Part shown: positions 35,051 through 44,125 of the stretch, one piece after another
Layout of the letters: each line of letters starts with the position of its first letter
Position numbering within the stretch: the stretch's first letter is position 1
NCBI RefSeq assembly: GCF_030056575.1
Contig: NZ_JASHHX010000010.1
Location: forward strand, 62,001-126,000
Direction: 5' to 3'
Source: Rhodoblastus sp. 17X3
GTDB lineage: Bacteria; Pseudomonadota; Alphaproteobacteria; Rhizobiales; Beijerinckiaceae
Length of the DNA stretch: 64,000 bases
Made by a program: the position numbers and the translations under genes
Notes under the pieces: model-generated
The model's database searches: none
Seen by the model: the letters and a program-made list of their open reading frames with translations, nothing else
What the model was told of the DNA's origin: nothing

Positions 35051-36325
35051 TCATTCCGCCGCCTGAACCCGCCGCGCCGCAGCCCGGCGCGCGGCCAAGT
35101 CAGCGGCCAAGTCAGCGGCCAGGGTCGCGGGCTGTTCGGCGGCGTCGCGGCGCGCGGCGACGGCGTTGAAATAGCGCCGCGCCGGCTTCTCCACGAAGCG
35201 GAAGGTGAGGCTCGACATCAGCAGCACCGCGCCGAGATAGGCGACGATGACCGCGCCGACCATCAACGGCCCCTGTTGATAGAGCCCCGCGACATAATCG
35301 CCCGCGTCGGCGCCGGGAACGGCGTGGAGTCCAAGCCAGCCCTTCTTGCCGACCATCGAGGCGAGTCGTCCGAATACATGCATCAGCAGGAAGCTATGGA
35401 CCAGATAGAGCGAATAGGACCATTCGCCGATGGCGTGCAGCGGCGGCATCAGCAGCAGGCGTGAGAATGGCCCCTTCTCATGCGCATAGACCAGCGTAAG
35501 AAGGCTGAACAGGACCGGCATGATGGCGAACAGCCAGAACCAGGGCAAGTAAATCACCAGCACCAGCGTGACGCAGGTCATGACGACTTCGCCCAGCGCG
35601 ATCCCGTTGTCCGAGAGACGGGCGAAGGGATCGAGGCCGCCAGCGCGAAGGCGCTGCGCCAGCACGCCGCAGAAGAAGCCGTAGATGCAGCGCAACAGGC
35701 CAAAATCATAGCTCATCGCATGGCTGTAGCGCGTCGCCCAGATCGTGCCGGCGCAGCCCGCCACGGCCAGGGCCGCCATGATCCATGTCTTCCGGCGCAA
35801 CACATCGCCGCCCGCCGTCTCGGCGCGTTCCGTCCGGCGCAGCGGCAGGATCATGATCAGGCAGAACAGCAGGTTCACATAAAACTCGACGCTGATGCTC
35901 CAGGCCGGGAAATTCCAGGTCAGCCGGTCATGCACGCCAAGCGCCTGGATCAGCAGAAGATTGGAGGCCAGCGCGGGCAGCGAATTCTCATTGGCGAAGG
36001 GCTGGGCGAGCATCGCGACGCCGTGGCGCGCCGCAAACCATTTCGCGGCCTCCAGCGCCACGAACAGCATCAGCATGAAGAAATGCAGCGGATACATGCG
36101 GCCGAAGCGGCGGATGGCGAAGGACCAGCCCCCGCCCTTGAACGCCAGCTTGTCGAAAAAGGCATGGGCGAGCACGAAGCCGGACAGGACGAAGAAGAAA
36201 TCGACGAAGGCGAAGGCGTGGCCGATCGATTGAGGCGACGGAACCTTCATGAATTCGTAGAGATGGAACAAGGCGACGGCGAGGGCGCATAGGCCGCGCA
36301 AACCATCCAGGGCATGAAATCGCAT
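35051..36325 (-). CDS. Membrane acyltransferase, family 3
   Basis: A 424-residue polytopic acyltransferase-3 protein. The start at 36325 gives the hallmark R-F-H-A-L-D-G-L-R-G-L-C-A-L-A-V-A-L-F-H, including the catalytic His, followed by D-F-F-F-V-L-S-G-F-V-L-A-H and about ten spans. It should O-acylate a surface glycan or lipid. The C-terminal 45 residues are an Ala/Arg-rich charged tail. Its stop codon directly abuts that of the RND adaptor (35050/35051). The window also has a family member at 15517; the two share little beyond the motifs. Confidence 0.88.
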   Translation of the reverse strand: MRFHALDGLRGLCALAVALFHLYEFMKVPSPQSIGHAFAFVDFFFVLSGFVLAHAFFDKLAFKGGGWSFAIRRFGRMYPLHFFMLMLFVALEAAKWFAARHGVAMLAQPFANENSLPALASNLLLIQALGVHDRLTWNFPAWSISVEFYVNLLFCLIMILPLRRTERAETAGGDVLRRKTWIMAALAVAGCAGTIWATRYSHAMSYDFGLLRCIYGFFCGVLAQRLRAGGLDPFARLSDNGIALGEVVMTCVTLVLVIYLPWFWLFAIMPVLFSLLTLVYAHEKGPFSRLLLMPPLHAIGEWSYSLYLVHSFLLMHVFGRLASMVGKKGWLGLHAVPGADAGDYVAGLYQQGPLMVGAVIVAYLGAVLLMSSLTFRFVEKPARRYFNAVAARRDAAEQPATLAADLAADLAARRAAARRVQAAE

Positions 36326-36381
36326 AAATCCACTCCGCAAGACAATTTCTGCTTGACCGCGATAAATCACGGTCAAGGAAC

Positions 36382-36451
36382 CCCTCACATTGGTTCGGCG
36401 GCGCAGTCGCACCTAACCGAGTCTCACAGGCTCTCGCCTGTGAGACTCGGT
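36382..36451 (+). repeat. Dispersed intergenic repeat, third copy, with 15-bp hairpin
   Basis: The 35-nt head (36382-36416) matches the copy at 18652 at 26 of 35 positions with no gap. A perfect 15-bp inverted repeat (36416-36430 with 36437-36451, 6-nt loop) follows at once; its sequence is unrelated to the stem at 18686. It lies 16 bases past the end of the minus-strand GNAT gene, so it may also act as its terminator. Confidence 0.6.
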
Positions 36452-36466
36452 ATTAAAATCAGGCGC

Positions 36467-37621
36467 TCAGGCCCCGGCCAATTCTCCGGCCTCGGCTTCC
36501 TCCGGCCCCTCGTCGCGCTCCGGCGCCGCAGCCCCGGCGCCGCGCAGCTTGCGCATCGCCGCGAAGGCGAGCCGTCCGCGCCAGCCGGCGCTCACGGAAT
36601 AGAAGCCCTCAGAGGCGATCATTTCCGGTCGGAATCTCGTCTTGGAGCGATCGACGCCCGAGGACAGATTGACCAGAGCGACCCCGTTCTCATGCGCCCA
36701 TTGCAGCGTCTCGGCCATCAGTGTGGTCATGATGCTGTAGGGGCCGTAATCGGGGTCGTAGCCCGAAAAATAGAGATAGAGCTGGTCGCCGAAGGCAAAG
36801 CCGAGACGCGCGGCGACGATCCGGCCCGCGACACGGATCTGGAAGATGCGCATATCGCCGGCGCGAGCCATTTGCGCGCAATAATCGTTGAGGAAGGCCC
36901 GCTCGGCCTCGCCCGCGAAGACATCGGGATGGCGCGCGACATCGGTCAGGGCGGCGCGGCGCGAATGCAGGTCGTAAAAGGCGGCCAGGCCTTGCTCGAT
37001 TTCTTCGGGCGTCGTCGCCACGCGGAAGTCTATCGCGATCCCTGCGGCGTTCAGATCATTGCGGCTCTTGCGAAGATGCTTGCGCGTCTTTTTCGGCAAG
37101 GCGCCGTGGAAGGCGTCCCAGCTTTCCCGCATGATGAGGCAGGAATCGATGTCCTCGAGCGCGGGCTGGCGCTCGCCTTGCGCGGTCGCGCAGGCGCCCT
37201 GCGCCATGCCGCGCCATTGCACAAGATCATGTCCCTTGCGCGAGCGGAAAAAAGTCGCCAGCGCGGCGCCGACGTCGGGCAGATGGTCGCGGACGCAGAC
37301 CGGACCGCGCAATTGCGTCACATAGGGATCGGCGCCGAAAAACTGCAGTTCGCGCACCAGAGCCGGGCCATAGCCGGGACGCCGCGTGAGCATCATCGGC
37401 GCGACCGCGTGCAGCGCGCCATCCGCTCCACGCAAGGTGACGACCTGCATGTCATGGCGGCAAGCGAGGCTGCGCCGGGCGCCGAAATGACGCCACCATG
37501 TCAATTGCCATAGCGGGGATTTCGATGGCGTGCGCAGCGACGTCCGCGCAAACAGCGCGCTCCATTCCGGCGCGAGGACCTGGAGCGCATCAAGGTTTTC
37601 GATGGTGGCGATTTCAAGCAT
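36467..37621 (-). CDS. CelD/FemAB-like GNAT acyltransferase
   Basis: A 384-residue protein of the acetyltransferase_6 (CelD-like) group, two GNAT-like halves in one chain. Seen: P-L-W-Q-L-T-W-W-R-H-F-G, K-K-T-R-K-H-L-R-K-S-R-N-D-L in the middle, and a C-terminal V-A-A-R-L-G-F-A-F-G-D-Q-L-Y-L-Y-F-S-G-Y-D-P strand set. Relatives take part in exopolysaccharide or cell-envelope modification. It overlaps the glycosyltransferase gene by 8 bp, so the two form one unit, probably for a surface glycan. The Pro/Glu/Ala-rich C-terminus looks disordered. Confidence 0.8.
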   Translation of the reverse strand: MLEIATIENLDALQVLAPEWSALFARTSLRTPSKSPLWQLTWWRHFGARRSLACRHDMQVVTLRGADGALHAVAPMMLTRRPGYGPALVRELQFFGADPYVTQLRGPVCVRDHLPDVGAALATFFRSRKGHDLVQWRGMAQGACATAQGERQPALEDIDSCLIMRESWDAFHGALPKKTRKHLRKSRNDLNAAGIAIDFRVATTPEEIEQGLAAFYDLHSRRAALTDVARHPDVFAGEAERAFLNDYCAQMARAGDMRIFQIRVAGRIVAARLGFAFGDQLYLYFSGYDPDYGPYSIMTTLMAETLQWAHENGVALVNLSSGVDRSKTRFRPEMIASEGFYSVSAGWRGRLAFAAMRKLRGAGAAAPERDEGPEEAEAGELAGA

Positions 37622-38417
37622 GGAGCCGGTCCAGAATTTTGGCGAATGTCTTCAGGGCGAAGAAATCGACCGGGCCATGCTCGCGGCGGTAGCGGGCATG
37701 GATGGCGCGATAGGAGGAGTCGATCAGCGGCTGGCGGTCGGGCAGGCGCATCAGCGACGGGCCGATGCGGTAATGGATCGAGGTGCGGTCCAGCACGGCC
37801 GCGCCCGAATGACGGATCGCCCGCGCGTAAAAATCCACGTCCTCCGCCAGCGAGGGCTCGGGATCGAACCCGCCGATTGCTTCGACGCAACTCTTGCGCA
37901 CCATGCCGGCGCTGCAAATCAGCAGGGTCCGCTGGAAGAACATGGCCGCCGAAAAGCCAAGCTTCGGCCCGAGCCTGCCATAGCGCCGGGCGCGGCGATA
38001 AGCCGTCTCGAAATAGTCGCGCTCGGACGCCACGTCGATGTCGCCGAAGGGCTCGACCTTGCCGAACACCACGCCAATGTCCGGTCGCCGCGCGAAGACT
38101 TCGAGAGCTTCAGCGTAATAGCCCTCGGGCGCGAGATCGTCGTCGTCGAGGAAATGGATGATGTCGGCGCGGGCCTGCCTGAAGCCGAAATTGCGGACGA
38201 CAGCGGGCCGCCCGCCGGAGGGCGACGGCGAGCGCATGTAGATCACGCCACGAGCGGCGAAGGGTCGCACGGCGTCTTCGGCGCTGCCTTCAGGGCAATC
38301 GTCGATCACGAGGATTTCGCAGTTTGCGCCCTTCTGGACGAGGACGCTTTCAATCGCCTCGACCAGAGGGCCGGGACGACGGTAAGTCGGGATGATAACG
38401 GAAATATCCGGGGCCAT
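37614..38417 (-). CDS. Family 2 glycosyltransferase
   Basis: A 267-residue GT-A fold glycosyltransferase. Seen: S-V-I-I-P-T-Y-R-R-P-G-P-L at the N-terminus, I-L-V-I-D-D-C near residue 40, the metal-binding D-D-D-D in H-F-L-D-D-D-D-L-A, and a C-terminal acceptor segment with L-A-E-D-V-D-F-Y-A-R. It is predicted to be cytosolic. Start 38417 (M-A-P-D-I-S-V) is preferred; ATG at 38444 is possible. With the overlapping CelD-like gene it probably serves a surface polysaccharide; donor and acceptor are unknown. Confidence 0.88.
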   Translation of the reverse strand: MAPDISVIIPTYRRPGPLVEAIESVLVQKGANCEILVIDDCPEGSAEDAVRPFAARGVIYMRSPSPSGGRPAVVRNFGFRQARADIIHFLDDDDLAPEGYYAEALEVFARRPDIGVVFGKVEPFGDIDVASERDYFETAYRRARRYGRLGPKLGFSAAMFFQRTLLICSAGMVRKSCVEAIGGFDPEPSLAEDVDFYARAIRHSGAAVLDRTSIHYRIGPSLMRLPDRQPLIDSSYRAIHARYRREHGPVDFFALKTFAKILDRLHA

Positions 38418-38444
38418 GAACACGCTTGCTCCACCGAAATTCAT

Positions 38445-38815
38445 ATTTCGGGATTTGAGCGAGACTAGGCGGCGCGTGGTTAATGAAACGTTACTTCTAT
38501 AATATAAAAGTCGTTAATATCCGATATTTTGTGTATAATTTTACCAAAACCAATCGTAACCCTAACATAATTTTCTTCTCCACGAAGTATTTATGGTAAA
38601 CGCGAGCTCGCGGCTCGGCGCGGCCGCCTCAAAACGCGACCGCCCGCCCGAAATCGGGCAGGCGGCTTTGGCATTGCCTGAATTTGTGTCAAAAGCTCGA
38701 AGACTTCAGTCTTCCGAACCGGGACAAAGCCGGCCCCCGCGTCCGAGAGATACGCAGGCCCGTTCCGCTTCGCGCGGCGCCGCGCATATAAAGGCCGCAT
38801 GGCGACGAATGCGTC
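38445..38815. other. Intergenic region with AT-rich promoter tract and hairpin
   Basis: About 370 bases without a credible gene. 38478-38592 is strikingly AT-rich for this genome and probably holds the promoter of the leftward glycosyltransferase unit. It includes TTAA-N7-TTAC at 38480-38494, one base from the CtrA consensus TTAA-N7-TTAA. 38645-38666 is a near-perfect GC hairpin (CGCCCGCCCGA with TCGGGCAGGCG) that may end the metallo-hydrolase transcript coming from the right. Confidence 0.5.
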
Positions 38816-40201
38816 TCAGAGATCGAAAGTCTGCCCCAATTCAGGCAGGACGACATCCGCATCGCCGGTCTTCGCCGCGAAAGACTTCATGGCTTCCTCC
38901 TCGCCATGAACGAGAAAAGTGCGCCGCGGATTGGCCGTCCTGCGCCACGCCAGAAGTTCCGCCTGATCTGCATGGGCGGAGAAGCCGTTGATGGTGTAGA
39001 TATGGGCGCGGACGGGGACGTTTTCGCCGAAAATCGTGACATGCCGCGCGCCGTCGACGATCTGGCGCGCCAAGGTGCCCTTCGCGGCGAAGCCGACGAA
39101 GATCACGCTGGAATCCGGGCGGCCGAGATTGCGCCGAAGATGATGGCGCACCCGCCCGCCCGTACACATGCCCGAGCCGGCGAGAATAACCGCGCCGCCG
39201 GAAATGGAATTGAGCGCGATGGAGTCCGCCGTCTCCCGGCAGAAATGCAGGCCGGGCGGGCCGAATGGGTCGATGCGCTCCGCGAACAGCCGCGCCGTTT
39301 CCGGCCCATAGCAGTCGGGATGTTTGCGGAAAATTTCAGTGGCCGAGATGGCCATGGGCGAATCCAGAAAGACCTGAATGGAAGGGGCCAATTTGTTCTT
39401 CTCCACGCCTTCGCGCAGGAAGAACAGCACGTCCTGCGTGCGCTCCAGAGCGAAGGTCGGGATGATCACATTGCCGCCGCGCTGGAACGCCTCGTTGAGC
39501 GCCAGATAGAATTCCTCCAGCGTCGCGGGGAGCGAACGATGGAGACGGTCGCCATAGGTCGTCTCCATGATCGCGACATCGACATTTTCGGGCGGGTCCG
39601 GATCGCGCAGCAGGGCGCCGCCATAATTGCCGATGTCTCCCGAAAACAGAATTTTTCGCGCGCCGCCCTCATCGGCTTCGATCAGCACGCTCGCCGAACC
39701 CAGAATATGGCCGGCGTCGAAGAAGGTGGCGCGAAGTCCCGGCGCCAGTTCGATTTCCTTGCGATAGGCGGCGACGCGGCCGAAACGGTCGAACACGTCC
39801 ATGGCGTCGAGCAGGGAAAACAGCGGCTCGACCGGCTCATTCGCAGCGCCGCGCCGCTCATGCGGGCGGGAGCGAAACCGCGCTTCCTCCTCCTGCAGAT
39901 GCGCGGCGTCGAGCAGCACAACCCGCGCCAGTTCGCGCGTCGCCGCCGTGGCTATGATCTCGCCGGTAAATCCGCGACGCGTAAGCAAGGGCAGTCGGCC
40001 GCAATGGTCGAGATGGGCGTGGGTCAGCAGCACGATGTCGATCTTCGCCGCATCGAAGCCGAAGTCGCGCGCATTTTCCTCCTCGATCTGCCGGCCGCCC
40101 TGATAGAGGCCGCAATCGATCAGGATCGTCCGGCCCGCCGCCTCCAGCATGTGGCAGGAGCCGGTGACGCCGCGATCGGCGCCGTGGAAGGACAATTTCA
40201 T
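38816..40201 (-). CDS. Metallo-beta-lactamase / beta-CASP RNA-processing-type nuclease
   Basis: A 461-residue two-domain enzyme. The N-terminal metallo-beta-lactamase domain has the zinc motif L-T-H-A-H-L-D-H-C-G (H61, H63, D65, H66). A beta-CASP insert and a C-terminal RMMBL segment follow (G-S-G-M-C-T-G-G-R-V-R-H-H-L, then I-N-G-F-S-A-H-A-D-Q with the last metal ligand, and V-H-G-E-E). These features match the CPSF73-like group acting on RNA ends; an RNA substrate is inferred from family. The start at 40201 (M-K-L-S-F-H-G-A) fits the family; upstream in-frame residues look like untranslated leader. Confidence 0.88.
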   Translation of the reverse strand: MKLSFHGADRGVTGSCHMLEAAGRTILIDCGLYQGGRQIEEENARDFGFDAAKIDIVLLTHAHLDHCGRLPLLTRRGFTGEIIATAATRELARVVLLDAAHLQEEEARFRSRPHERRGAANEPVEPLFSLLDAMDVFDRFGRVAAYRKEIELAPGLRATFFDAGHILGSASVLIEADEGGARKILFSGDIGNYGGALLRDPDPPENVDVAIMETTYGDRLHRSLPATLEEFYLALNEAFQRGGNVIIPTFALERTQDVLFFLREGVEKNKLAPSIQVFLDSPMAISATEIFRKHPDCYGPETARLFAERIDPFGPPGLHFCRETADSIALNSISGGAVILAGSGMCTGGRVRHHLRRNLGRPDSSVIFVGFAAKGTLARQIVDGARHVTIFGENVPVRAHIYTINGFSAHADQAELLAWRRTANPRRTFLVHGEEEAMKSFAAKTGDADVVLPELGQTFDL

Positions 40202-40253
40202 TGTGGCGGCTCCCGGGTAAGAGTTCGAGGCGGATCGCCTCGGGCGGCGGCTT

Positions 40254-41270
40254 TCAGGAAGCTTGCGCATTGCGCTCCCAGGCGATCATCGACTCGTAGA
40301 TTTCCTGCGCCGTTTCGGCGAACCAGAACAGGCCCCGGTCCTCGACGTCGATCACGCCCTCGGCGACGAGGAAATCGAAATCCACCGCACGCCGCCAGAA
40401 ATCCACGCCAACAAGCACGATGGGAATGGGCTTCATCACGCGCGTCTGCACGAGGTTCAGCACTTCGAACAGTTCGTCCAGCGTGCCATAGCCGCCCGGA
40501 AAGGCCACCAAAGCCCGCGCGCGCTGCATGAAGTGAAGCTTGCGCAGCGCGAAATAATGAAACTGGAAGCAAAGCTCCGGCGTGACATAGGGGTTTGGAT
40601 ACTGTTCGTGCGGCAGCGCGATATTGAGGCCGATGGTCTCGGCGCCGGCGTCGAAGGCACCGCGATTGGCCGCCTCCATGATCCCCGGCCCGCCGCCGGT
40701 CATCACCAGCGTCGTTGGACGTCCGTCGCCGTCATTGGCCTCGCCGATCAGCCGCCCCAGTTCGCGCGCGACCTCGTAATAGCGGCTCCCCGCGAGGATG
40801 CGCTCGGCGACATCAAGGCGAGCGGCGAGGTCGGGCGCCGCCTGCGGCCCGCCGGCGGCGGCAAGGCGCGCACCGGCCTCGTCCACCCGGCGGCGGGCCT
40901 CGGCCGGCTCGCAGATGCGCGTGCCGCCGAAGACGACGATGGTCCTCTCCACGCCATGCCGCTGCAAGGCCAGTTCCGGCTTGAGGTAATCCAGCAGCAG
41001 GCGCAGGCCGCGGGTGTCGTCGCTTTGCAGAAAATCCGGGTCCTCGCTGGCGACGCGATAGGACGGCGAGGCGATGATCCGGCCCACGCGCTCCGGCGCT
41101 TCGGGGTCTTCCTCGGACGGCTTGGGCTGGCGGCAGGGCAAGGGCTCGCGCCGCGCCAGCGGCGCAGCCGGGACGGAATTTGCGGGATCGCTGTCGGTTT
41201 CGTCCGGGATTTCGGTCAAGGTCGCGACTCGCTTGGCGGACGGGAGCGCCGCGCTTATCAATATAGTCAC
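40254..41270 (-). CDS. LOG-family (TIGR00730-like) Rossmann-fold protein
   Basis: A 338-residue protein related to LONELY GUY cytokinin-riboside-5'-monophosphate phosphoribohydrolases and mis-annotated lysine decarboxylases. Seen: V-F-G-G-T-R-I (about residue 112), the nucleotide-binding G-G-G-P-G-I-M-E-A-A-N-R-G-A and the signature P-G-G-Y-G-T-L-D-E. The first 100 residues are Pro/Glu-rich and lie outside the family core. It may cleave AMP or related nucleoside monophosphates. It lies 52 bases upstream of the beta-CASP gene on the same strand and is probably co-transcribed. Confidence 0.82.
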   Translation of the reverse strand: MTILISAALPSAKRVATLTEIPDETDSDPANSVPAAPLARREPLPCRQPKPSEEDPEAPERVGRIIASPSYRVASEDPDFLQSDDTRGLRLLLDYLKPELALQRHGVERTIVVFGGTRICEPAEARRRVDEAGARLAAAGGPQAAPDLAARLDVAERILAGSRYYEVARELGRLIGEANDGDGRPTTLVMTGGGPGIMEAANRGAFDAGAETIGLNIALPHEQYPNPYVTPELCFQFHYFALRKLHFMQRARALVAFPGGYGTLDELFEVLNLVQTRVMKPIPIVLVGVDFWRRAVDFDFLVAEGVIDVEDRGLFWFAETAQEIYESMIAWERNAQAS

Positions 41271-41322
41271 ATTACGCGAATATCGCTCTCAGCGAGCTAC
41301 CTCCCGATCATCGAAACGTCCC

Positions 41323-42306
41323 ATGCTGAAATTCGGATCAACACATTTCCGGGGCGACGTCGAAGTCCCGCTCGAAGCGGAGAAAATTCCCCCGGAGGTG
41401 AACTGGATCGACGCCATCCGTCCCACGGCGGAGGAGATCGCATTCCTCGAGGGGAAGCTCGGCGTCAAGGTCCCAACACTGGAGCGGCTATCGGAAATCG
41501 AAACCTCCAGCCGCCTTTATACCGACCGCGGCCATCTCTTCATGTCCATGCCCATGATCGTGCATACCGAACGCGGGCTGGCGAGGACCTCGCCGCTCGG
41601 CTTCGTGCTCGGGCGGGATTTCACCTTGTCGATCCGCTTCGACCACATCAAACCCTGCGACGACCTGCACACGGCCCGGGTCTATGAAAACGGCCGCGGC
41701 GCCAGCGGGCCCAACGCTTTCATCATGCTGATCGAGAGCATCATCGATTCCATCGCCGACGAGCTGGAGCGGGTGACCGCCGAACTCGACGCCTTGTCCC
41801 AAACCATTTTCGAGCAGGGCAAGGGCGGCGACGGCGACATGAAACGCGACAACACCGTCATGAAGCGCTCGCTCGGCGCGATTTCCGGCAATGGCTATCT
41901 CACCGCCAAGGCCTCGGACACCTTGCTCGGCATTTCGCGCATGCTGGCCTTCGTCTCGGGCGAGGCGAAATATTTTCTTTCGGCCGAGGAAAGCTCCAAG
42001 CTCAAGGCGCAGGGCCGCGACGTCGCCTCTCTGATCGATTATGCGCGCTCACAGAACGACCGGCTGCAACTGCTGCTCGACGCCGCGCTGGGCCTGACCA
42101 ATATCGAGCAGAACAATATTTTCCGGCTGCTGACGGTGGTTTCGGTCGTCGGCATTCCGCCGACGCTGGTGGCCAGCATGTATGGCATGAACTTCAAGAA
42201 CATGCCGGAGCTCGACTGGGCCTGGGGCTATCAATGGGGCCTCGGGCTGATCCTGTGCAGCGCGCTCATCCCGGCGCTCTGGTTCAAGCGGCGCGGCTGG
42301 TGGTGA
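41323..42306 (+). CDS. CorA-family magnesium/divalent cation transporter
   Basis: A 327-residue channel subunit, pentameric in the family. A large N-terminal cytoplasmic domain with a long helix is followed by two C-terminal spans, the first ending in the selectivity motif Y-G-M-N-F-K-N-M-P-E, the second in Y-Q-W-G-L-G-L-I-L-C-S. It imports Mg2+ (or Co2+/Ni2+) across the inner membrane. The start at 41323 gives normal length; upstream codons are intergenic. The gene is divergent from the LOG gene across about 50 bases. The positively charged K-R-R-G-W-W end is typical. Confidence 0.93.
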   Translation: MLKFGSTHFRGDVEVPLEAEKIPPEVNWIDAIRPTAEEIAFLEGKLGVKVPTLERLSEIETSSRLYTDRGHLFMSMPMIVHTERGLARTSPLGFVLGRDFTLSIRFDHIKPCDDLHTARVYENGRGASGPNAFIMLIESIIDSIADELERVTAELDALSQTIFEQGKGGDGDMKRDNTVMKRSLGAISGNGYLTAKASDTLLGISRMLAFVSGEAKYFLSAEESSKLKAQGRDVASLIDYARSQNDRLQLLLDAALGLTNIEQNNIFRLLTVVSVVGIPPTLVASMYGMNFKNMPELDWAWGYQWGLGLILCSALIPALWFKRRGWW

Positions 42307-42410
42307 GCCGCCGGAATAATTCTTCAAAAAAGTTTTGAACCTTTCGCGCGGTCGCCGCGACCCATGGATGCAAGGCCGATGAGATGGCCTCCAACATGGG
42401 AGTTACGACA

Positions 42411-42734
42411 ATGACCGCCACTTCTTCTTTCGCCCGCAAGAACACTTCTTCCCTCTTCAGCAAGACCATCAGCGCCCTGCTCGTCGCCGGCGCCCTCGCC
42501 ACCACTTCGCTCGCCGGCGCCTCCAGCGCGCAGGCCTTCCCGTTCCACCCGCACCCTCATTTCCATCATCACTGGGGTCCGGGCTGGGGTCCGGGAATCG
42601 GCCTTGGCCTCGCCGCCGGAGCGATCGGCGCCGCCGTCGCCTATGACGCCTACGCCGCGCCCAGCTATTGCCACCTGGAACGCCGCTTCGGCCCCTATGG
42701 CGAATATCTCGGCCGCGTCCGGGTCTGCGAATGA
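42411..42734 (+). CDS. Small His/Gly-rich secreted protein with cysteine pair
   Basis: A 107-residue exported protein. The start at 42411 has GGGAG nine bases upstream and is preferred over the ATG at 42384. A long signal peptide (to about A-Q-A-F) is followed by P-F-H-P-H-P-H-F-H-H-H, which may bind metal, a Gly/Ala hydrophobic stretch and a tail S-Y-C-H-L-E-R-R ... V-R-V-C-E. The tail resembles those of the proteins at 78 and 21883. It lies just before an ECF sigma operon on the same strand; regulation by that sigma factor is a possibility only. Confidence 0.7.
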   Translation: MTATSSFARKNTSSLFSKTISALLVAGALATTSLAGASSAQAFPFHPHPHFHHHWGPGWGPGIGLGLAAGAIGAAVAYDAYAAPSYCHLERRFGPYGEYLGRVRVCE

Positions 42735-42827
42735 AAGCGCATGAATGAGCCGCGAAAGGGCGGCGGGCTCGGATGAGCGCGCCGCCGCTTCGCAAGAAAG
42801 GCGCCTTGACCTTTGGGACTTCAAGCT

Positions 42828-42837
42828 GGAACGTTCC
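42828..42837. promoter_or_regulatory. GGAACGTTCC palindrome upstream of the ECF sigma gene
   Basis: A perfect 10-bp palindrome 29 bases before the chosen start. GGAAC is also the -35 form of many ECF promoters, but no matching -10 at the right distance is evident. Weak candidate for self-regulation. Confidence 0.3.
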
Positions 42838-42866
42838 GCCGACAGCTGAGCTCCCTGAAGGCCCCC

Positions 42867-43442
42867 ATGACGCAGGATGGCGCCGAAGCGTGCGACGATC
42901 CACATCTGATCCGGCGGATCGCAGAAGGCGACCGGCTGGCCATGCAAGTCCTGTTCGGGCGCCATCGCGTCCGGGTGTTCCGCTTCATCCTGCGTTTCGT
43001 GCGCGACGAGGCCGGGGCCGAGGACATCCTGGCCGAGGTCTTCCTCGACGTCTGGCGCCAGGCCGGCAAATTCGAGGGCCGCTCCAGCGTTTCGACCTGG
43101 CTGCTGTCCATCGCCCGCTTCAAGGCGCTGTCCTGCGTGCGGCAGCGCCGCGACGCGCCCTATGACGAAGAGGCTGCGGCGGAAATCGCCGACGAGGCCG
43201 ACGATCCCGAGATCGAGATCGCCAAGCGCGACAAGAGCGCGGCCCTGCGGCAATGTTTGCAAAAACTCACGGTCGAGCATCGCGAGATCATCGACCTGGT
43301 CTATTACCACGAGAAATCGGTCGAGGAGGTCGCGCAGATCACCGGCGTTCCGGCCGCGACCGTCAAGACGCGCCTGTTTTACGCGCGCCAGAAATTGTCG
43401 GAAATTCTCAAACGCGCAGGCGTCGATCGAGGCTGGCCATGA
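42867..43442 (+). CDS. ECF-type RNA polymerase sigma factor
   Basis: A 191-residue sigma-70 family protein with only regions 2 and 4. Region 2 (about 25-90) has D-I-L-A-E-V-F-L-D-V-W-R-Q and the helix G-R-S-S-V-S-T-W-L-L-S-I-A-R. Region 4 (about 125-180) has H-R-E-I-I-D-L-V-Y-Y and the DNA-recognition helix V-P-A-A-T-V-K-T-R-L-F-Y-A-R. The start at 42867 (ATG, with GAAGG upstream) is preferred to a TTG at 42813. Its stop overlaps the anti-sigma start (ATGA), the usual sigma/anti-sigma coupling. The target regulon is unknown. Confidence 0.9.
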   Translation: MTQDGAEACDDPHLIRRIAEGDRLAMQVLFGRHRVRVFRFILRFVRDEAGAEDILAEVFLDVWRQAGKFEGRSSVSTWLLSIARFKALSCVRQRRDAPYDEEAAAEIADEADDPEIEIAKRDKSAALRQCLQKLTVEHREIIDLVYYHEKSVEEVAQITGVPAATVKTRLFYARQKLSEILKRAGVDRGWP

Positions 43443-44101
43443 CCACGCGGACTCCAAATCAGGATCTGGCTGAACTCGCGCCCTTCTATGTCGCGGGCGC
43501 GCTGACGCCCGACGAGCAGGCGCGTTTCGAGGCTGCGCTGGCGCAGGATCCCGAACTGGCGCGCAATGTCGCGGCGGCCCGCGCCGAGCGCGACGAAATC
43601 CTGGCGCTGAACGAAGCCCTGCCCGCCCCCTCCGCCCGCGCCCTTGACGTCCTGTTCGCGAAGATCGACGCCGAGCCCGCGCACAAGCCGAGCCTTTGGG
43701 CGAGGCTCGATCTCGGCGGCGCGCTCGCGGGCCTGCTTTCGCCGCGCGCGCTGGGCTGGGCGACGGTGGCGGCCTGCGCCGTCATCGCCTTGCAGGCGGG
43801 CCTGCTGACCCAATCGAAACTCGCCCCCGACGCGCATTACAGCACCGCCTCCGGCCCGCAGGAGAATGTCCGCGCGGCGGGAACTTACGCACTCGTCGCC
43901 TTCGCCCCCGGCGCCAATATGGAGGCCATCGGCGCGCTGCTGGCCCAGACCGGCGCGCAGATCGTCGAAGGCCCGCGCGCGGGCGGCTTCTATCGCCTGC
44001 GCATCGGCGGAGCCGATCTCGCCCCTGCCGAGGCGCAAAGGAAACTGGACGCATTGCGTCAGGCGAACGCCCTGGTGCGCTTCGCCGCGCCAAGTCCTTG
44101 A
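43439..44101 (+). CDS. Membrane anti-sigma factor
   Basis: A 220-residue single-span protein. The N-terminal 60 residues (L-A-E-L-A-P-F-Y-V-A-G-A-L-T-P-D-E-Q-A-R-F-E) are a RskA/ChrR-like anti-sigma domain without the zinc His/Cys triad. A span lies near 103-123 (W-A-T-V-A-A-C-A-V-I-A-L), followed by a periplasmic domain of about 95 residues. It should hold the ECF sigma factor at the membrane until an envelope signal. The following gene encodes a secreted protease, so release by proteolysis is a reasonable guess. It starts within the sigma stop codon. Confidence 0.82.
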   Translation: MTTRTPNQDLAELAPFYVAGALTPDEQARFEAALAQDPELARNVAAARAERDEILALNEALPAPSARALDVLFAKIDAEPAHKPSLWARLDLGGALAGLLSPRALGWATVAACAVIALQAGLLTQSKLAPDAHYSTASGPQENVRAAGTYALVAFAPGANMEAIGALLAQTGAQIVEGPRAGGFYRLRIGGADLAPAEAQRKLDALRQANALVRFAAPSP

Positions 44102-44125
44102 AAGCTGTCCATCAGGAGCAAGGCC

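Noticed and set aside
38591-38800. A 69-codon basic open frame on the minus strand
   Set aside because: No ribosome-binding site, Arg/Pro-rich composition typical of non-coding GC-rich DNA, and it runs through the hairpin at 38645.
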